From Clostridium sp. (GTDB taxonomy: Bacteria > Bacillota_I > Bacilli_A > Acholeplasmatales > Anaeroplasmataceae): 64,000 nucleotides of DNA. The notes below the pieces were generated by a model that did no database searches, had not been told where the DNA came from, and saw only the letters and a program-made list of their open reading frames with translations. The stretch lies in NCBI GenBank assembly GCA_022010015.1, contig CP091735.1:620001-684000 (forward strand), in the 5' to 3' direction. A program made the translations under genes and the position numbers. Numbering within the stretch: the first letter of the stretch is position 1; each line of letters starts with the position of its first letter. This document shows positions 35,941 to 45,275 of the stretch, in pieces.

Positions 35941-35988
35941 TATATTTTTCAGAAATTAAAAAAATATTAAAATATTGTATATTACTAT

Positions 35989-36017
35989 TTACTTTTTAAA
36001 TATTTTTAGACTATAAT
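35989..36017 (+). promoter_or_regulatory. Promoter of the AraC-GH39 gene
   Basis: TTACTT (35989-35994), 17-base spacer, TATAAT (36012-36017). The start ATG is only six bases after the -10 box, so the transcript would be leaderless or nearly so if this promoter is used. No purine-rich ribosome site fits between, except AAGG overlapping the -10 end. Confidence 0.5.
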
Positions 36018-36023
36018 AAGGCT

Positions 36024-38272
36024 ATGAAATCAAATTTCTCATTTATAAATTTTCCCAATAACTTCCCCATAAAAATCTCCCTGAAGAAAGTAACAAATCA
36101 CGAAAACGATTGGCATACTATAATAAAGATTTATTATGTTGTGGAAGGCAATGCTATTATAACCATAAATTCTATTTCTTATAATCTAAAGCCAGACGAT
36201 ATTATTCTTATTAATCCCTGGACAATCTATGATATATCAGCTGAAGCCCAAATTGCTATGCTAGACATTGAAATAGATTTAGCAAAATTCGGATTTACTC
36301 AGAATGAAATTGAAGATGTTTGGTTTGAATGTAATCAAACAAGTGATTATCAAAAAAATTAAATATAAGGTAATAAAAGCCGCTATTTTTTTGCGCTTAT
36401 AAGAGTTAACACTCAAAAAAATAAATGATAATGTGGAATATTTAAATCAATCACTTGCATATCAAATTCTCTTTGTCCTAATGAATCAATTTAAAATAAA
36501 AAGGAAATGAACGTAAAAAAATTAGTCAAAAAAATATTTTTTTATATTCTAAAAGCAAGCTCTAGATTATATCGATCAAAACTTTGCTGATAATATAACC
36601 TTAAATGATTTAGCTAGCTATTTAGGCTATACGCCTCAATACTTTTTCCTTATTCTTTCAAAAAGCATATGAAAGAAAACTTCCAAAAATTATTATGACA
36701 CCTATCGTATAAATAAATACTTAAGTTTATTACAAAAATTCAGATATTTCCTTAGAAGAAATAGCTATAAAAAAAGTGGATTTGGTGATTATAGAAGCTA
36801 CATAAGAGCATTTAAAAAAATATTTATACATTAACGCCATCAGAATTCAGAAAAAAATAAAGATAATCAAATTGAAAAGGATTCATTATTTTCTAATGAG
36901 GATATTAAGCGTTATCTAGATATAATATTTAAATACGATATCGGAAAAAAATTGATGAGCCATCATCAACAATCGAGCAGGTTATTGAGCTAAATGTTGA
37001 CTTTAATAAGAAAAACTGATTTAATTAATAAGAATTTTTATGAATATGCTTTTTTTGTTGGTAAAGCATCCGATTTATTAAGACAAAATGTTAGAAACTA
37101 TGCTTGACCAGGTTCAAAAAGAGGTTGGTTTTAAATTAATCAGATTTCATGGCCTATTTTCTGATGATATGCACGTTTATAGAAAATTTGTAAATAACGA
37201 TGAAGCTTATTCTTTTGTTTTTATTGATCAAGTTTTTGACTATATTAAAAGCTTGAACTTAAAGCCATTCATTGAATTATCATATATGCCAAGAGATTTA
37301 GCATTAAATCCTAATAATATAATTTATGAATCTAAATTTGTTGTTTCTCCTCCTAAAAGTCTTGATGCTTGGTGTAATTTAGTTAAAACCTTCTTTTATC
37401 ATATGATTGAAAAATACACTCTTGATGAGGTGTTAACTTGGCCTATAACTATTTGGAATAAACCAGATAGCACAAAACACGCCTTTGGCTTTGATAATAA
37501 TATAGACTTTTTTTATGTTTCTATAAAAAAACATATGAAACAATTAAAGAAATATCTAAAAAATTCAACGTTGGTTCCCCAACACTTATTCCCTTTGCCT
37601 CATTTGCTAGGGACTTTGATAAGGAATTTTTTTAACTTGGACTAGGGCTAACAATTGTCATCCAGATTTTTTTATCTGTTGCTTATTATTCCAATGATTA
37701 TAATTTTTTTCATTGAAGGAAAGAAAAAAAGGGAAAAGCTAACTAAAAAAATCCTAATGGCTTAAAGGATTATTTAAATATGGTCAAGGATATTAGCTTT
37801 TATCAAGGAAGTAAGGTATATTTAACCGAATGGAACATTACCTCATCTCAAAGAAATTACTTAAACGATACAATTTTTTTCAAGCTGCTACTTTGTTAAA
37901 AATATTTTAGAAAATATGGATGAAGCATTATCATTTACAAAATGGGGCTTAACTGATTTCATTGACGAAACCCAGTTACCAAATCAAACATATCATGGCG
38001 GCCTTGGCTTCTTCACCTATAATGGCATTTGTAAAGCATCATATCAAGCAATTAAGCTTCTTTCTAAGCTTAGTAATAACAAGCTTGAACAAGGAAACGG
38101 ATATTATATAACTAAAAACTCAGAAAGCATTCAAATTGTTTTATATAATTATGAGCATTATAACGATTTATATGCAGATGGTGAATATTTCACATTGCAG
38201 ACACATTCTCGTTATGAACCTTTTTCAATTAAAAACAAATTAATACCTATAAATTTACATTTAATAATTTAA
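36024..38272 (+). CDS. AraC-type regulator fused to a GH39-like glycoside hydrolase domain
   Basis: Domains in order: N-terminal cupin (about residues 1-110, HTIIKIYYVVEGNAIITINS), two helix-turn-helix motifs of AraC type (about 36560-36860: NITLNDLASYLGYTPQYF, FGDYRSYIRAFKKIFTLTPS), then a GH39-like barrel (about 36900-38270: FKLIRFHGLFSDDMHVY, KPFIELSYMPRDLA, WPITIWNKPDS, VYLTEWNITSSQRN, FTKWGLTDF). A GH39 barrel needs an acid/base Glu; the expected N-E-P appears as NKPDS, while the nucleophile-like TEWN is present. The barrel may therefore sense a glycan rather than cut it. Divergent from the uronate importer, which it probably controls. Breaks near 36360, 36550, 36645, 36775, 36820, 36950, 37085, 37625 and 37880. 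Confidence 0.82.
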
Positions 38273-38298
38273 ATTTTTGATTACGCTAAAATAAAAAA

Positions 38299-38335
38299 AT
38301 AACTAGAATCACCAAAGAAAGTGGTTTCTAGTTAT
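38299..38335 (+). terminator. Hairpin after the AraC-GH39 gene
   Basis: Stem ATAACTAGAAnCAC / GTGnTTCTAGTTAT with an eight-base loop. The T run after the stem is weak, so termination may be inefficient. Confidence 0.6.
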
Positions 38336-38350
38336 GATATAAATGAAGCA

Positions 38351-38538
38351 ATGACCAATATTGAATTTGAGAATATCGATGAAACTATGGATTTAAAAAA
38401 ATTGTCCACGGCGAAATATGAGCTATTTGGAAAAAAAGCATTGAAAATAATTCTTTTGATTTATCAATATCATTAAGAAGTCTTGAAACTAAGCTAATTG
38501 AGATTAAGCTATTAAGAAATTCATTTAAAAATATATAA
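38351..38538 (+). CDS. Small hypothetical protein or gene fragment
   Basis: In corrected frame: MTNIEFENIDETMDLKKIVH, then SFDLSISLRSLETKLIEIKL and RNSFKNI before TAA, about 62 residues, charged and probably helical. One in-frame TGA and two A-run breaks interrupt it, and no ribosome site is clear. It could be a decayed 3' fragment of a larger gene. No family recognised. Confidence 0.3.
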
Positions 38539-38539
38539 A

Positions 38540-38727
38540 ACAAAAAGGCAACCACGAAGGTTGCCTTTTTGCTTAAATTGGGAGAGTTAGTTTTTCTTAT
38601 GAAAAAAAGTAATTTATCATCTTTGTTTGACAATTACTGTCTTTTTAAAGACATCTATATGATACCTAAAAAAATTGTGTTATACTTATCAAAAAAATAT
38701 GTGAAATTATGTGATAAACCTATTTTT
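38540..38727 (-). ncRNA. Repeat element copy 3: candidate sRNA / 3'-UTR element
   Basis: Same parts as copies 1 and 2, directly after the amidohydrolase stop: TTTCACATA, GTCTT-TAAA-AAGAC, AGTAATT..AATTACT, TTTTTTC-ATAA-GAAAAA and CTAACTCTCCCAATTT. The terminator stem is changed on both arms to AAAAAGGCAACC / GGTTGCCTTTTT (38542-38570). That paired change argues for selection on the RNA fold. Confidence 0.65.
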
Positions 38728-40026
38728 TTAGATTTTTTTTAATACTATATCAAGCTTATTCTCTATTTTTGAATACTTTTTATTGTGTCCTTTAATAATT
38801 TTTCCTTTATATATAACAAGTTCAGGATTTCTTAATGCCTCTAAATTATCTAAAGGATTTTTGATCTATAATTAATAAATCAGCACTTTTTACCAATACT
38901 AATACTTCCAGTTTCCTTTGAAACACCAGCAATTTTTGCGTTAATCAAAGTTGCTGTATGAATTGCGTATTTATTTGTAACATTTGCATACTTTTTAAAA
39001 TAACAAAGCTCACGCCACATATCATAATGAGTTACAAGTGGACAGCCTGTATCTGTTCCAAGACCAACAATTATTTTATTTGCTAAGCACTTATTAGTAA
39101 GCTCAACCATTCCATCTAATAAAACCTTACTATTATAGCTAACATCAGCACTATAGCCTAATGAGATTGGATCTAAAAAGCTTAAAGGTATCGCTGGAGA
39201 AAATGTAGCAACATATGCTTTATTTTCTTTTTTAAGCATTAATAAGGTTGAATCATCTACAGGAGCACCATGCTCAATAGTATCGACACCATTTTCTATT
39301 GCAATCTTAACTCCTTCACTACCTTCAACATGAGCCGCAACTCTTAATCCTTCCTTATGAGCTTCATCACATAGACATTTAACCATATCAGCTGGCATTT
39401 TTAATAGACCAATTTTCCCACGTTCCTTTGAATCAAGGATGCCACCAGTAATCATAAGCTTTAATTAAATCAACATTTTTCATTCTTTAAGGATTTAATC
39501 ATTTCCATTCCTTCATTATTATTTGAAGCTGCTTTAGCAACTGTTCCATCCATATGACCATTAATAACACCTATAGCTGTATTAGCTGCTAAAATTCTTG
39601 GGCCAATCTTTTTTTACCAGTATTAATTTGATCTCTTAGAATTGTATCAAAATCGGCAATTCCTCCAACTGTTCTTATTGTTGTAACACCTGACTTAAGC
39701 TCAATTTTAGCATATTTTGCACATAAGCCTATTCCTATTTTTCGCATTAAGCTATTTGAAGTAATCTTTTTTTATAAGCTTTTTTTCCTTTTCAGCAACT
39801 GGAGTTTTACTAATTTTTTTCCACTTGCAGGTAAATGAACATGAAGGTTTATTAAGCCAGGAATAGCATATTTTCCTTGCATATCAATTGATTTTTACAT
39901 TTTTTTATTAGTAATATTACCTATTTCTTTAATTATCCCATTTTCAATATAAATATCGCAATTAACAATATCACTTGTTTCTTCACCATCATAGATATTT
40001 ATATTTTTTATTAAATATGTATTCAT
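38728..40026 (-). CDS. Amidohydrolase-superfamily protein (imidazolonepropionase/prolidase-like)
   Basis: Metal-dependent hydrolase fold: N-terminal beta sandwich MNTYLIKNINIYDGEETSDI, GKYAIPGLINLHVHLPASG with the H-x-H ligands (about 39840-39890), ELKSGVTTIRTVGG, GLRVAAHVEGSEGVKIAIE (His ligand), GVDTIEHGAPVDDSTL (second His), and IIVGLGTDTGCPLV with the Asp ligand (about 39045-39085). About 430 residues, no signal peptide. The substrate is not evident; the family includes cyclic amidases and dipeptidases. AAAGGA precedes the ATG. Breaks near 39900, 39820, 39770, 39610, 39480, 39445, 38880 and 38860. Confidence 0.85.
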
Positions 40027-40078
40027 AATATTATCCTTTTCTACTTTTTAATCCATTATACCATAAATAAATAAAAAA

Positions 40079-40095
40079 AGAGCTTATAAAGCTCT
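40079..40095 (-). terminator. Terminator of rpoE
   Basis: AGAGCTT-ATA-AAGCTCT followed by T7 on the minus strand; the rpoE stop codon lies inside the stem. Confidence 0.85.
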
Positions 40096-40632
40096 CTTTA
40101 AAATTAATTTTTCGTACATATCCTCGAAATCATCCATAAGGTTATTATACTTATCCTCATCGAAATCATCTTCGTTATAACGATCTAATGGCTCACCATC
40201 ATCATCAGTTTCAAGGTCTAAATCCTCATCGTCATCATTAGAGTAATCATCGTCATTATCTTCGTCTTCCTCTTCTGATTCCTCATCATCGTTATCCTCG
40301 TCGTCTTCATCAAAGTCATCCTCATCAAAGTCGAAATCATCGTCATCTTCAACAAGATCCTCTTTAGAATTGAAGGCAGCTCCATCCTTGTCCCATTCCT
40401 CTAATGGTTCACGATCCTTTAAATCCCACTCTTCGTTACCCATATAAACAAACTTTGCGCTTGTTGTTATGTCTATATATAATTGTGTAGCATAACTATT
40501 ATCCTCATCATCAAGGCCTTTCATTTCCAAAACCTCGCTAATAAGCTTACGAATATTTTGCTTAGTATGCTTTTGATTCATTAATAAGATTGCTACTTCA
40601 AGTAATGATGCTTGCGAAATATTGTTTTCCAT
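40084..40632 (-). CDS. rpoE: RNA polymerase delta subunit
   Basis: The N-terminal HARE-HTH domain is visible (SLLEVAILLMNQKHTKQNIR, SYATQLYIDITTSAKFVYMG, WDLKDREPLEEWDKDGA), followed by a ~90-residue tail of almost only Asp and Glu. This is the standard delta architecture of Bacilli, where the acidic tail displaces nucleic acid and speeds RNA polymerase recycling. 182 residues. The gene is unbroken. AGGA lies upstream of the ATG. Confidence 0.96.
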   Translation of the reverse strand: MENNISQASLLEVAILLMNQKHTKQNIRKLISEVLEMKGLDDEDNSYATQLYIDITTSAKFVYMGNEEWDLKDREPLEEWDKDGAAFNSKEDLVEDDDDFDFDEDDFDEDDEDNDDEESEEEDEDNDDDYSNDDDEDLDLETDDDGEPLDRYNEDDFDEDKYNNLMDDFEDMYEKLILKRAL

Positions 40633-40788
40633 TAAAATTCCTCCACTCGACTCTTATCTATTTTTACCTAAAAAAATCATCTATAATTCAAGCATTTTAT
40701 TTAATTATAAGCCATATTTTTTTACATTAGAAGCGTTTTTTTGTCAAAAAAATAGTCTCATAGCTTATAAAAAAATTTTTATTTTTTT

Positions 40789-41066
40789 GTAATATTTAGT
40801 TCCTTTGTATATATGAGAAAATCTGATGAACCATATTTAGTTTCATATACTGCTTTTAGTTTCTTTTTGCTAATTCAAATAGAAAATTAGAAGAAATTTC
40901 CCCATCTCTAATTATTCTAATTGTTTTATCATTAATAAAGACATTAACTAAATTTTTATTTTCATCAAGACATTCATAAAATGATAAAACGTTATTATTA
41001 AGGCTTGCTTTTTGATTTATATTGTATTAATTGTCCATCAATTTCTGAAAAGAAATGTACTTCCAT
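40789..41066 (-). CDS. DUF1934 (YwiB-like) protein
   Basis: Corrected sequence: MEVHFFSEIDGQLIQYKSKA, then NNVLSFYECLDENKNLVNVF, TIRIIRDGEIS and SSDFLIYTKELNI, the strand pattern of DUF1934. About 93 residues, somewhat short. AGGTGA precedes the ATG and the gene follows the bofA stop with a one-base gap. In Bacillus the homologue ywiB lies close to rpoE, as here. Function unknown. Confidence 0.7.
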
Positions 41067-41067
41067 A

Positions 41068-41265
41068 TCATTCACCTACAATATTAAAATTATTAAAAAG
41101 TAACAATAACCCAGGAATATGAAAAAAAGCCAATTAAAAAAACACTAACAGCATTAAATGGTAAATGAAAATTAAACCATTGACCAATAAAATTTAAAGC
41201 AATTACTACACTAATTCCTATTAAAATAGATTTTTAAGCAATATTTTTAAAAAAAATTTTAGCAT
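41068..41265 (-). CDS. bofA: BofA-family membrane protein
   Basis: After one frame correction: MLKFFFKILLKSILIGISVV, ALNFIGQWFNFHLPFNAVSV, FLIGFFHIPGLLLLFNN. The N-A-V-S-V and G-x-P-G-L-L-L pattern is that of BofA. About 65 residues with two membrane segments. In Bacillus BofA inhibits pro-sigma-K processing during sporulation and is encoded downstream of recR, as here; whether this organism sporulates cannot be seen. Its TGA stop sits just before the DUF1934 ATG. Confidence 0.75.
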
Positions 41266-41312
41266 TTATTTTTTTCACCAAAAAAATTATATGCTAAAAT
41301 TCAATATATTAT

Positions 41313-41913
41313 TATTCGTATTTTTTTCTACCTTCAAGGGCCTTTAAAATAGTCATTTCATCAGCATAGGCTAAATCACCACCAACAGGAAGACCATGAG
41401 CTATTCTAGTGATATTAACATCATAATCACCTAATAAGGCTTTAATATATCTAGCTGTTGTTTCACCCTCTAGGGTTGCATTTGTAGCTAAAATTATTTC
41501 ATTAACCTCGTTATTTTTTACCTTTTCTATTAATGAGGAAATATTTAAATCATCTATACCAATACCTTTTGCAAAGCTTATTGCTCCGCCAAGAAACCAT
41601 GATATATTCCGCGATATTCATTGATGTTTTCCATAACGAATAAATCCTTGATTGTCTCTACAACCATTACAATTCTTTTATCTCTTTCAGGATCACTACA
41701 AATTGAACACAATTCACCTTCACAAATATTTCCACATGATTTACATACACCTATTGATTTAACATCAACAACTGCTTGAGCTAGCTTCTCACATTCATCC
41801 TTACTAAATTTTTGAAAAATGTGAATAGCATATCTTTCAGCTGTCTTTTTACCCACAGATGGTAATCTTGACAATTCATCGATAAGTGTTAATAAAGGCT
41901 TTGGATATTTCAT
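41313..41913 (-). CDS. recR: Recombination mediator protein RecR
   Basis: Acts with RecFO to load RecA at gaps. N-terminal helix-hairpin-helix LIDELSRLPSVGKKTAERYA, zinc finger CKSCGNICEGELCSIC (four Cys, about 41700-41755), Toprim domain VMVVETIKDLFVMEN, then the Walker-like C-terminal ALLGDYDVNITRIAHGLPVG. About 199 residues, normal. It begins two bases upstream of the ybaB stop. Break near 41580. Confidence 0.95.
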
Positions 41914-41914
41914 T

Positions 41915-42218
41915 TTAGAATAATCCAGGCATACCGCCAGCAAGAGGTCCCATAATTTCTGCTGTCTTTTGATCTATTTTTATTATTTGCATCATTTATT
42001 GCTGCTACAATAGAATCACAAATCATTTCAATATCATCCTTTGATTCAAATGCATCTGGATCAACCTTAATACTAACTACACTATGGTCTCCTTTAACAT
42101 CAACGCTTACCATACCGCCACCAGCAGTACCAGTAAATACAGTCTCCATTAATTCATTTTGCTTTTGCATCATTTCCTTTTGCATCTTTTTAAGACGCAT
42201 CATTGCTTGTTGATTCAT
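41915..42218 (-). CDS. YbaB/EbfC nucleoid-associated protein
   Basis: MNQQAMMRLKKMQKEMMQKQ, then GTAGGGMVSVDVKGDHSVVS, VDPDAFESKDDIEM and, after frame repair, KTAEIMGPLAGGMPGLF. 100 residues, the usual size. It binds DNA as a dimer. The dnaX-ybaB-recR order is conserved across bacteria. One A-run break near 41975. Confidence 0.95.
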
Positions 42219-42240
42219 TTTTATTATCTCCTTTATTTTT

Positions 42241-43950
42241 TTATATAATTTTTACTAAATCCTTATCAAATAGCTCATATGCTAAATCAAGCTCTGGACT
42301 TGCTTGTTCCTTTGGCTTTAAATGATTCTTTACAGGAATTCTAATAGGTTCAAGTTTTGGCTTAGTCACACCACTTTTTATATATTTTTCCATAAAATCA
42401 TTTATAATGGAATTCCAAATAGCCTGTGGTATAGCAATATAATCCTCAATAATGTTTTTGTTCTTTATTTATTTTACTCATTATATTAACAAAGCTTTCA
42501 TATCGCATAACCCTATTACATAAGCCTTCATCCTTAAGAACAATTAATACATCCTTACTTGAGGCAGCAACAATTTTTCCCTGACATAGCATATTTAGAG
42601 CAATATCAGAGGTATATTTTCTTTGCAGACTATTAAAATAATCTATCAAAAACTCTTTTTTCGTCTTATTAGGATTATTTAAAAATGTTTTTCTATTTGT
42701 TCAATTTGAACCTCTTCATTTTGATTTTCTATAGCCTTAGGAACAATTACTTCTTTAGGCTTTTCTATAGTCTCCTTAAGCTCACCTGGATTATATGTTG
42801 TTTTAGGCTTAGTTATATTTGATGGGGTAGGTTGAATCTCCTTTACAATAACCTCTGGTGCTTGATTAATCGCATCACACATTTTTAATAAAGCAACCTC
42901 CATATAAGGACGCTTTTGGTTTGTATAACGAATATTGTTTTGAAGCTCATTTAAAACATCTAAATATGAATATATTAAATTAGAACTAATCTGGCCTGCA
43001 AGCTCAATAAATTTTGGAGCTTGGTAAATACTTTTTAAAGAATTAAGAGAATTGTTCTTGTATAATAATGTATCTCTTAAAAACAATATTAAATCATTCA
43101 CTAATCTTGGTATTTCCTTACCGTCAGCTAAAATATCATTTAAAAAGCTTTAAAATTGTTCCACCATTTTTTTAAATAAGCACTATTGATTATTTCTAAT
43201 AAAAAGCTCACTACTAACATTACCACTTACAGCTAAAACATCATTTATATCAACAACATCATCTGTTGAATAGGATATACAGGCATCAAGTAAGCTTAGA
43301 GCATCTCTCATTCCACCCTCAGCACTTTGAGCAATTAAGCCAAGTGCTTCATCAGTTGCATTAATCTTTTCCGCCTTGCAAACAACATTCAATCTATTAA
43401 AAATTTCATTATCAGTAATTGCTTGAAAATCAAATCTTTGACAACGTGATAAAATTGTTGCTGGAAGCTTATATGGCTCAGTTGTAGCCAGAATAAAGAT
43501 AACATGCTTTGGTGGCTCCTCTAATGTTTTTAATAAAGCGTTAAAGGCTGCATTAGAAAGCATATGAACCTCATCGATAATATAAACCTTATACCTTGCT
43601 ACACTAGGCATAAATTTAACACTATCACGAATAACTCTAATGTCATCAGCACCATTATTAGAAGCAGCATCTAGTTCAACAACATCAGGAATCGTTCCTT
43701 TAGTTATTCCTTCACATAAAAAACAGGTTCCACATGGTTCTATAGCTGGACCAGATTCACAGTTTAAAGCTTTAGCCAATATTTTAGCAATAGTTGTCTT
43801 GCCTGTACCTCTTGGACCACTAAATAAATATGCGTGAGCAACCTTATTTAATCTAATTGCATTTTGTAGCGTAGTAACAATATGTTTTTGTCCAACAACT
43901 TCACCAAATTTTTGTGGTCGATACGCTCTATATAATGCTACATATGCCAT
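42241..43950 (-). CDS. dnaX: DNA polymerase III subunits gamma/tau
   Basis: Clamp-loader ATPase. Start MAYVALYRAYRPQKFGEVVG, P-loop FSGPRGTGKTTIAKILAKAL (about 43790-43850), zinc motif with CESG, CGTC and CEG, Walker B IIDEVHMLSNAAFNALLKTL (about 43540-43600), sensor FILATTEPYKLPATILSRCQ and AEGGMRDALSLLDACISYST. The C-terminal tau part is Pro/Glu-rich around 42720-42840. About 570 residues. Breaks near 43175, 43150, 42685 and 42465; the A-run breaks look like the same artefact as elsewhere and not a programmed site. Confidence 0.95.
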
Positions 43951-44059
43951 AAAATGCACTTCCTTTCTTCAAAAATAATCATAGCCTATTATATCATATT
44001 TAACAATTAATATCTATATTTAAAAGCAAATTATGCATATATATTATCAGGTGATTTAA

Positions 44060-44480
44060 ATGCGCTTTTGTTATTATTTATTAGCACTTACTTTTTTATA
44101 TTTATTTCCCATTTATTACTTCAATTATCTAGACATTTCTTTAATCGTTGGAGTTATAGGACTTTGTTTATTTTTTTCAGTTACTATTTTTTTCCAAATA
44201 TGACAACAAAACAATAATTTGTCTTTTTTTGCTCCATCTATTAAGCTATTTATTTTCTTTTATTATATTCAATTTAAATTACATTTCAGCATTTTCAATA
44301 ATTCTTATCTTTTCTAATTTATATAAGCATAATAGGAAGGAGCTATCATTGCTACTTCCTATTATCATTTATTATTTTTTTGGATATTATTTGTTAAATA
44401 ATAAATATGTGTTATGCCATCATTATCAAAAAATTTATAATAAAACATATAGGTATTGTTATTGCTCATTAAATCCATAA
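44060..44480 (+). CDS. Hypothetical multi-pass membrane protein
   Basis: AGGTGATTTAA precedes ATG. Four or five hydrophobic segments: LLALTFLYLFPIYYFNYL, ISLIVGVIGLCLFFSVTIFF, LLHLLSYLFSFIIFNLNYIS, ELSLLLPIIIYYFFGYYLLN. Length ~140 and a YDNK motif after the second segment faintly recall TspO/MBR proteins, but the tryptophans of that family are missing. Its 3' end overlaps the convergent YiiX-like gene by ~115 bases, so the true stop may be earlier. Breaks near 44195-44230. Confidence 0.45.
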
Positions 44481-45159
44481 CTGTAACAGCAACACCATCT
44501 TTATTTAAATTAACGCCTACGTTTTGATAAGCCTTGGATATAATATCAGTACAATATTTTTGGTTTTATTCGTATTAAATATAAAAGAAAAAAATTATAA
44601 GGATCATTAATGTAAGAAACAGCGTAATTAAAAGCTTTTTCTCTTGTTTTTTCATCGCATTTTACTCTAAGGCCAATAACCTCATTGCGATATTCATTAT
44701 CTAACCAATAATCTCTATTAGATATTCTTGAGGTTGTACTACCATCCTCATTAATACCCGTTGCTTCAATACAATCAAAATCATTAATTGTTAAATTTTG
44801 ATCATAATATTCACTACCACAAAATGCTGCATGTCCACCAACATAAAAAGCTTAAAAAAAGGATCAAAAAAATTGAATTTGGAAATGGCGAACGCATTCC
44901 AAGCATTATATCACCAAGAGTACCAGGATATCTAATACCATTAAGACAATAAAATGCATCTTTAGTTTCATTTTCATCATAAATAGCATAATATTTAACA
45001 CTATCAGATGAAATACTATCTTGATATACTCCTTTCTTTATAAATTCATTTATTTCTTTTTTTATACCTATATGTTCAACTGCCGAAGAGGTAGTTGCCC
45101 ATATAACAAATGACAATACAATAATTTTTTTATAACATATAATATTTTCTTTTTTTCAT
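44365..45159 (-). CDS. YiiX-like permuted NlpC/P60 (C92-type) protein
   Basis: Starts MKKRKYYMLIKKIIVLSFVI, a signal or anchor segment. It then has GIRYPGTLGDIMLGM (G-D-I motif before the helix), the catalytic-type His in VGGHAAFCGSEYYD (about 44810-44850), an acidic IEATGINEDG and the Cys in KPKYCTDIISKAYQNVGV (about 44525-44575). H before C is the permuted papain-like order. About 260 residues. Such enzymes cleave amide or thioester bonds in lipids or peptidoglycan; the substrate here is unknown. Breaks near 45130, 44865 and 44560. Confidence 0.65.
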
Positions 45160-45240
45160 ATTTAATATTATAAATCATCATTTACTTATGTCAATATGTT
45201 ATTTATAAGTAAGTATAGCCATATTTTTTTAAAAAAAAGA

Positions 45241-45269
45241 AAAGCTCTAGGACAAACCTAAAGCTTTTA
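45241..45269 (-). terminator. Terminator of the Ser-rich lipoprotein gene
   Basis: AAAAGCTcTAGG / CCTAaAGCTTTT stem with a five-base loop, followed by T-rich sequence on the minus strand. Confidence 0.7.
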
Positions 45270-45275
45270 CTTGAT

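Noticed and set aside
42241..43950. Programmed frameshift in dnaX producing gamma and tau
   Set aside because: The breaks in dnaX lie at A/T runs like those in all neighbouring genes, with no slippery heptamer plus stem-loop at a consistent place, so the general indel artefact explains them.
43951..44059. SRP (4.5S/scr) RNA gene next to dnaX, as in Bacillus
   Set aside because: I looked for the conserved SRP apical loop and GC-rich stem upstream of dnaX and found only A/T-rich sequence.
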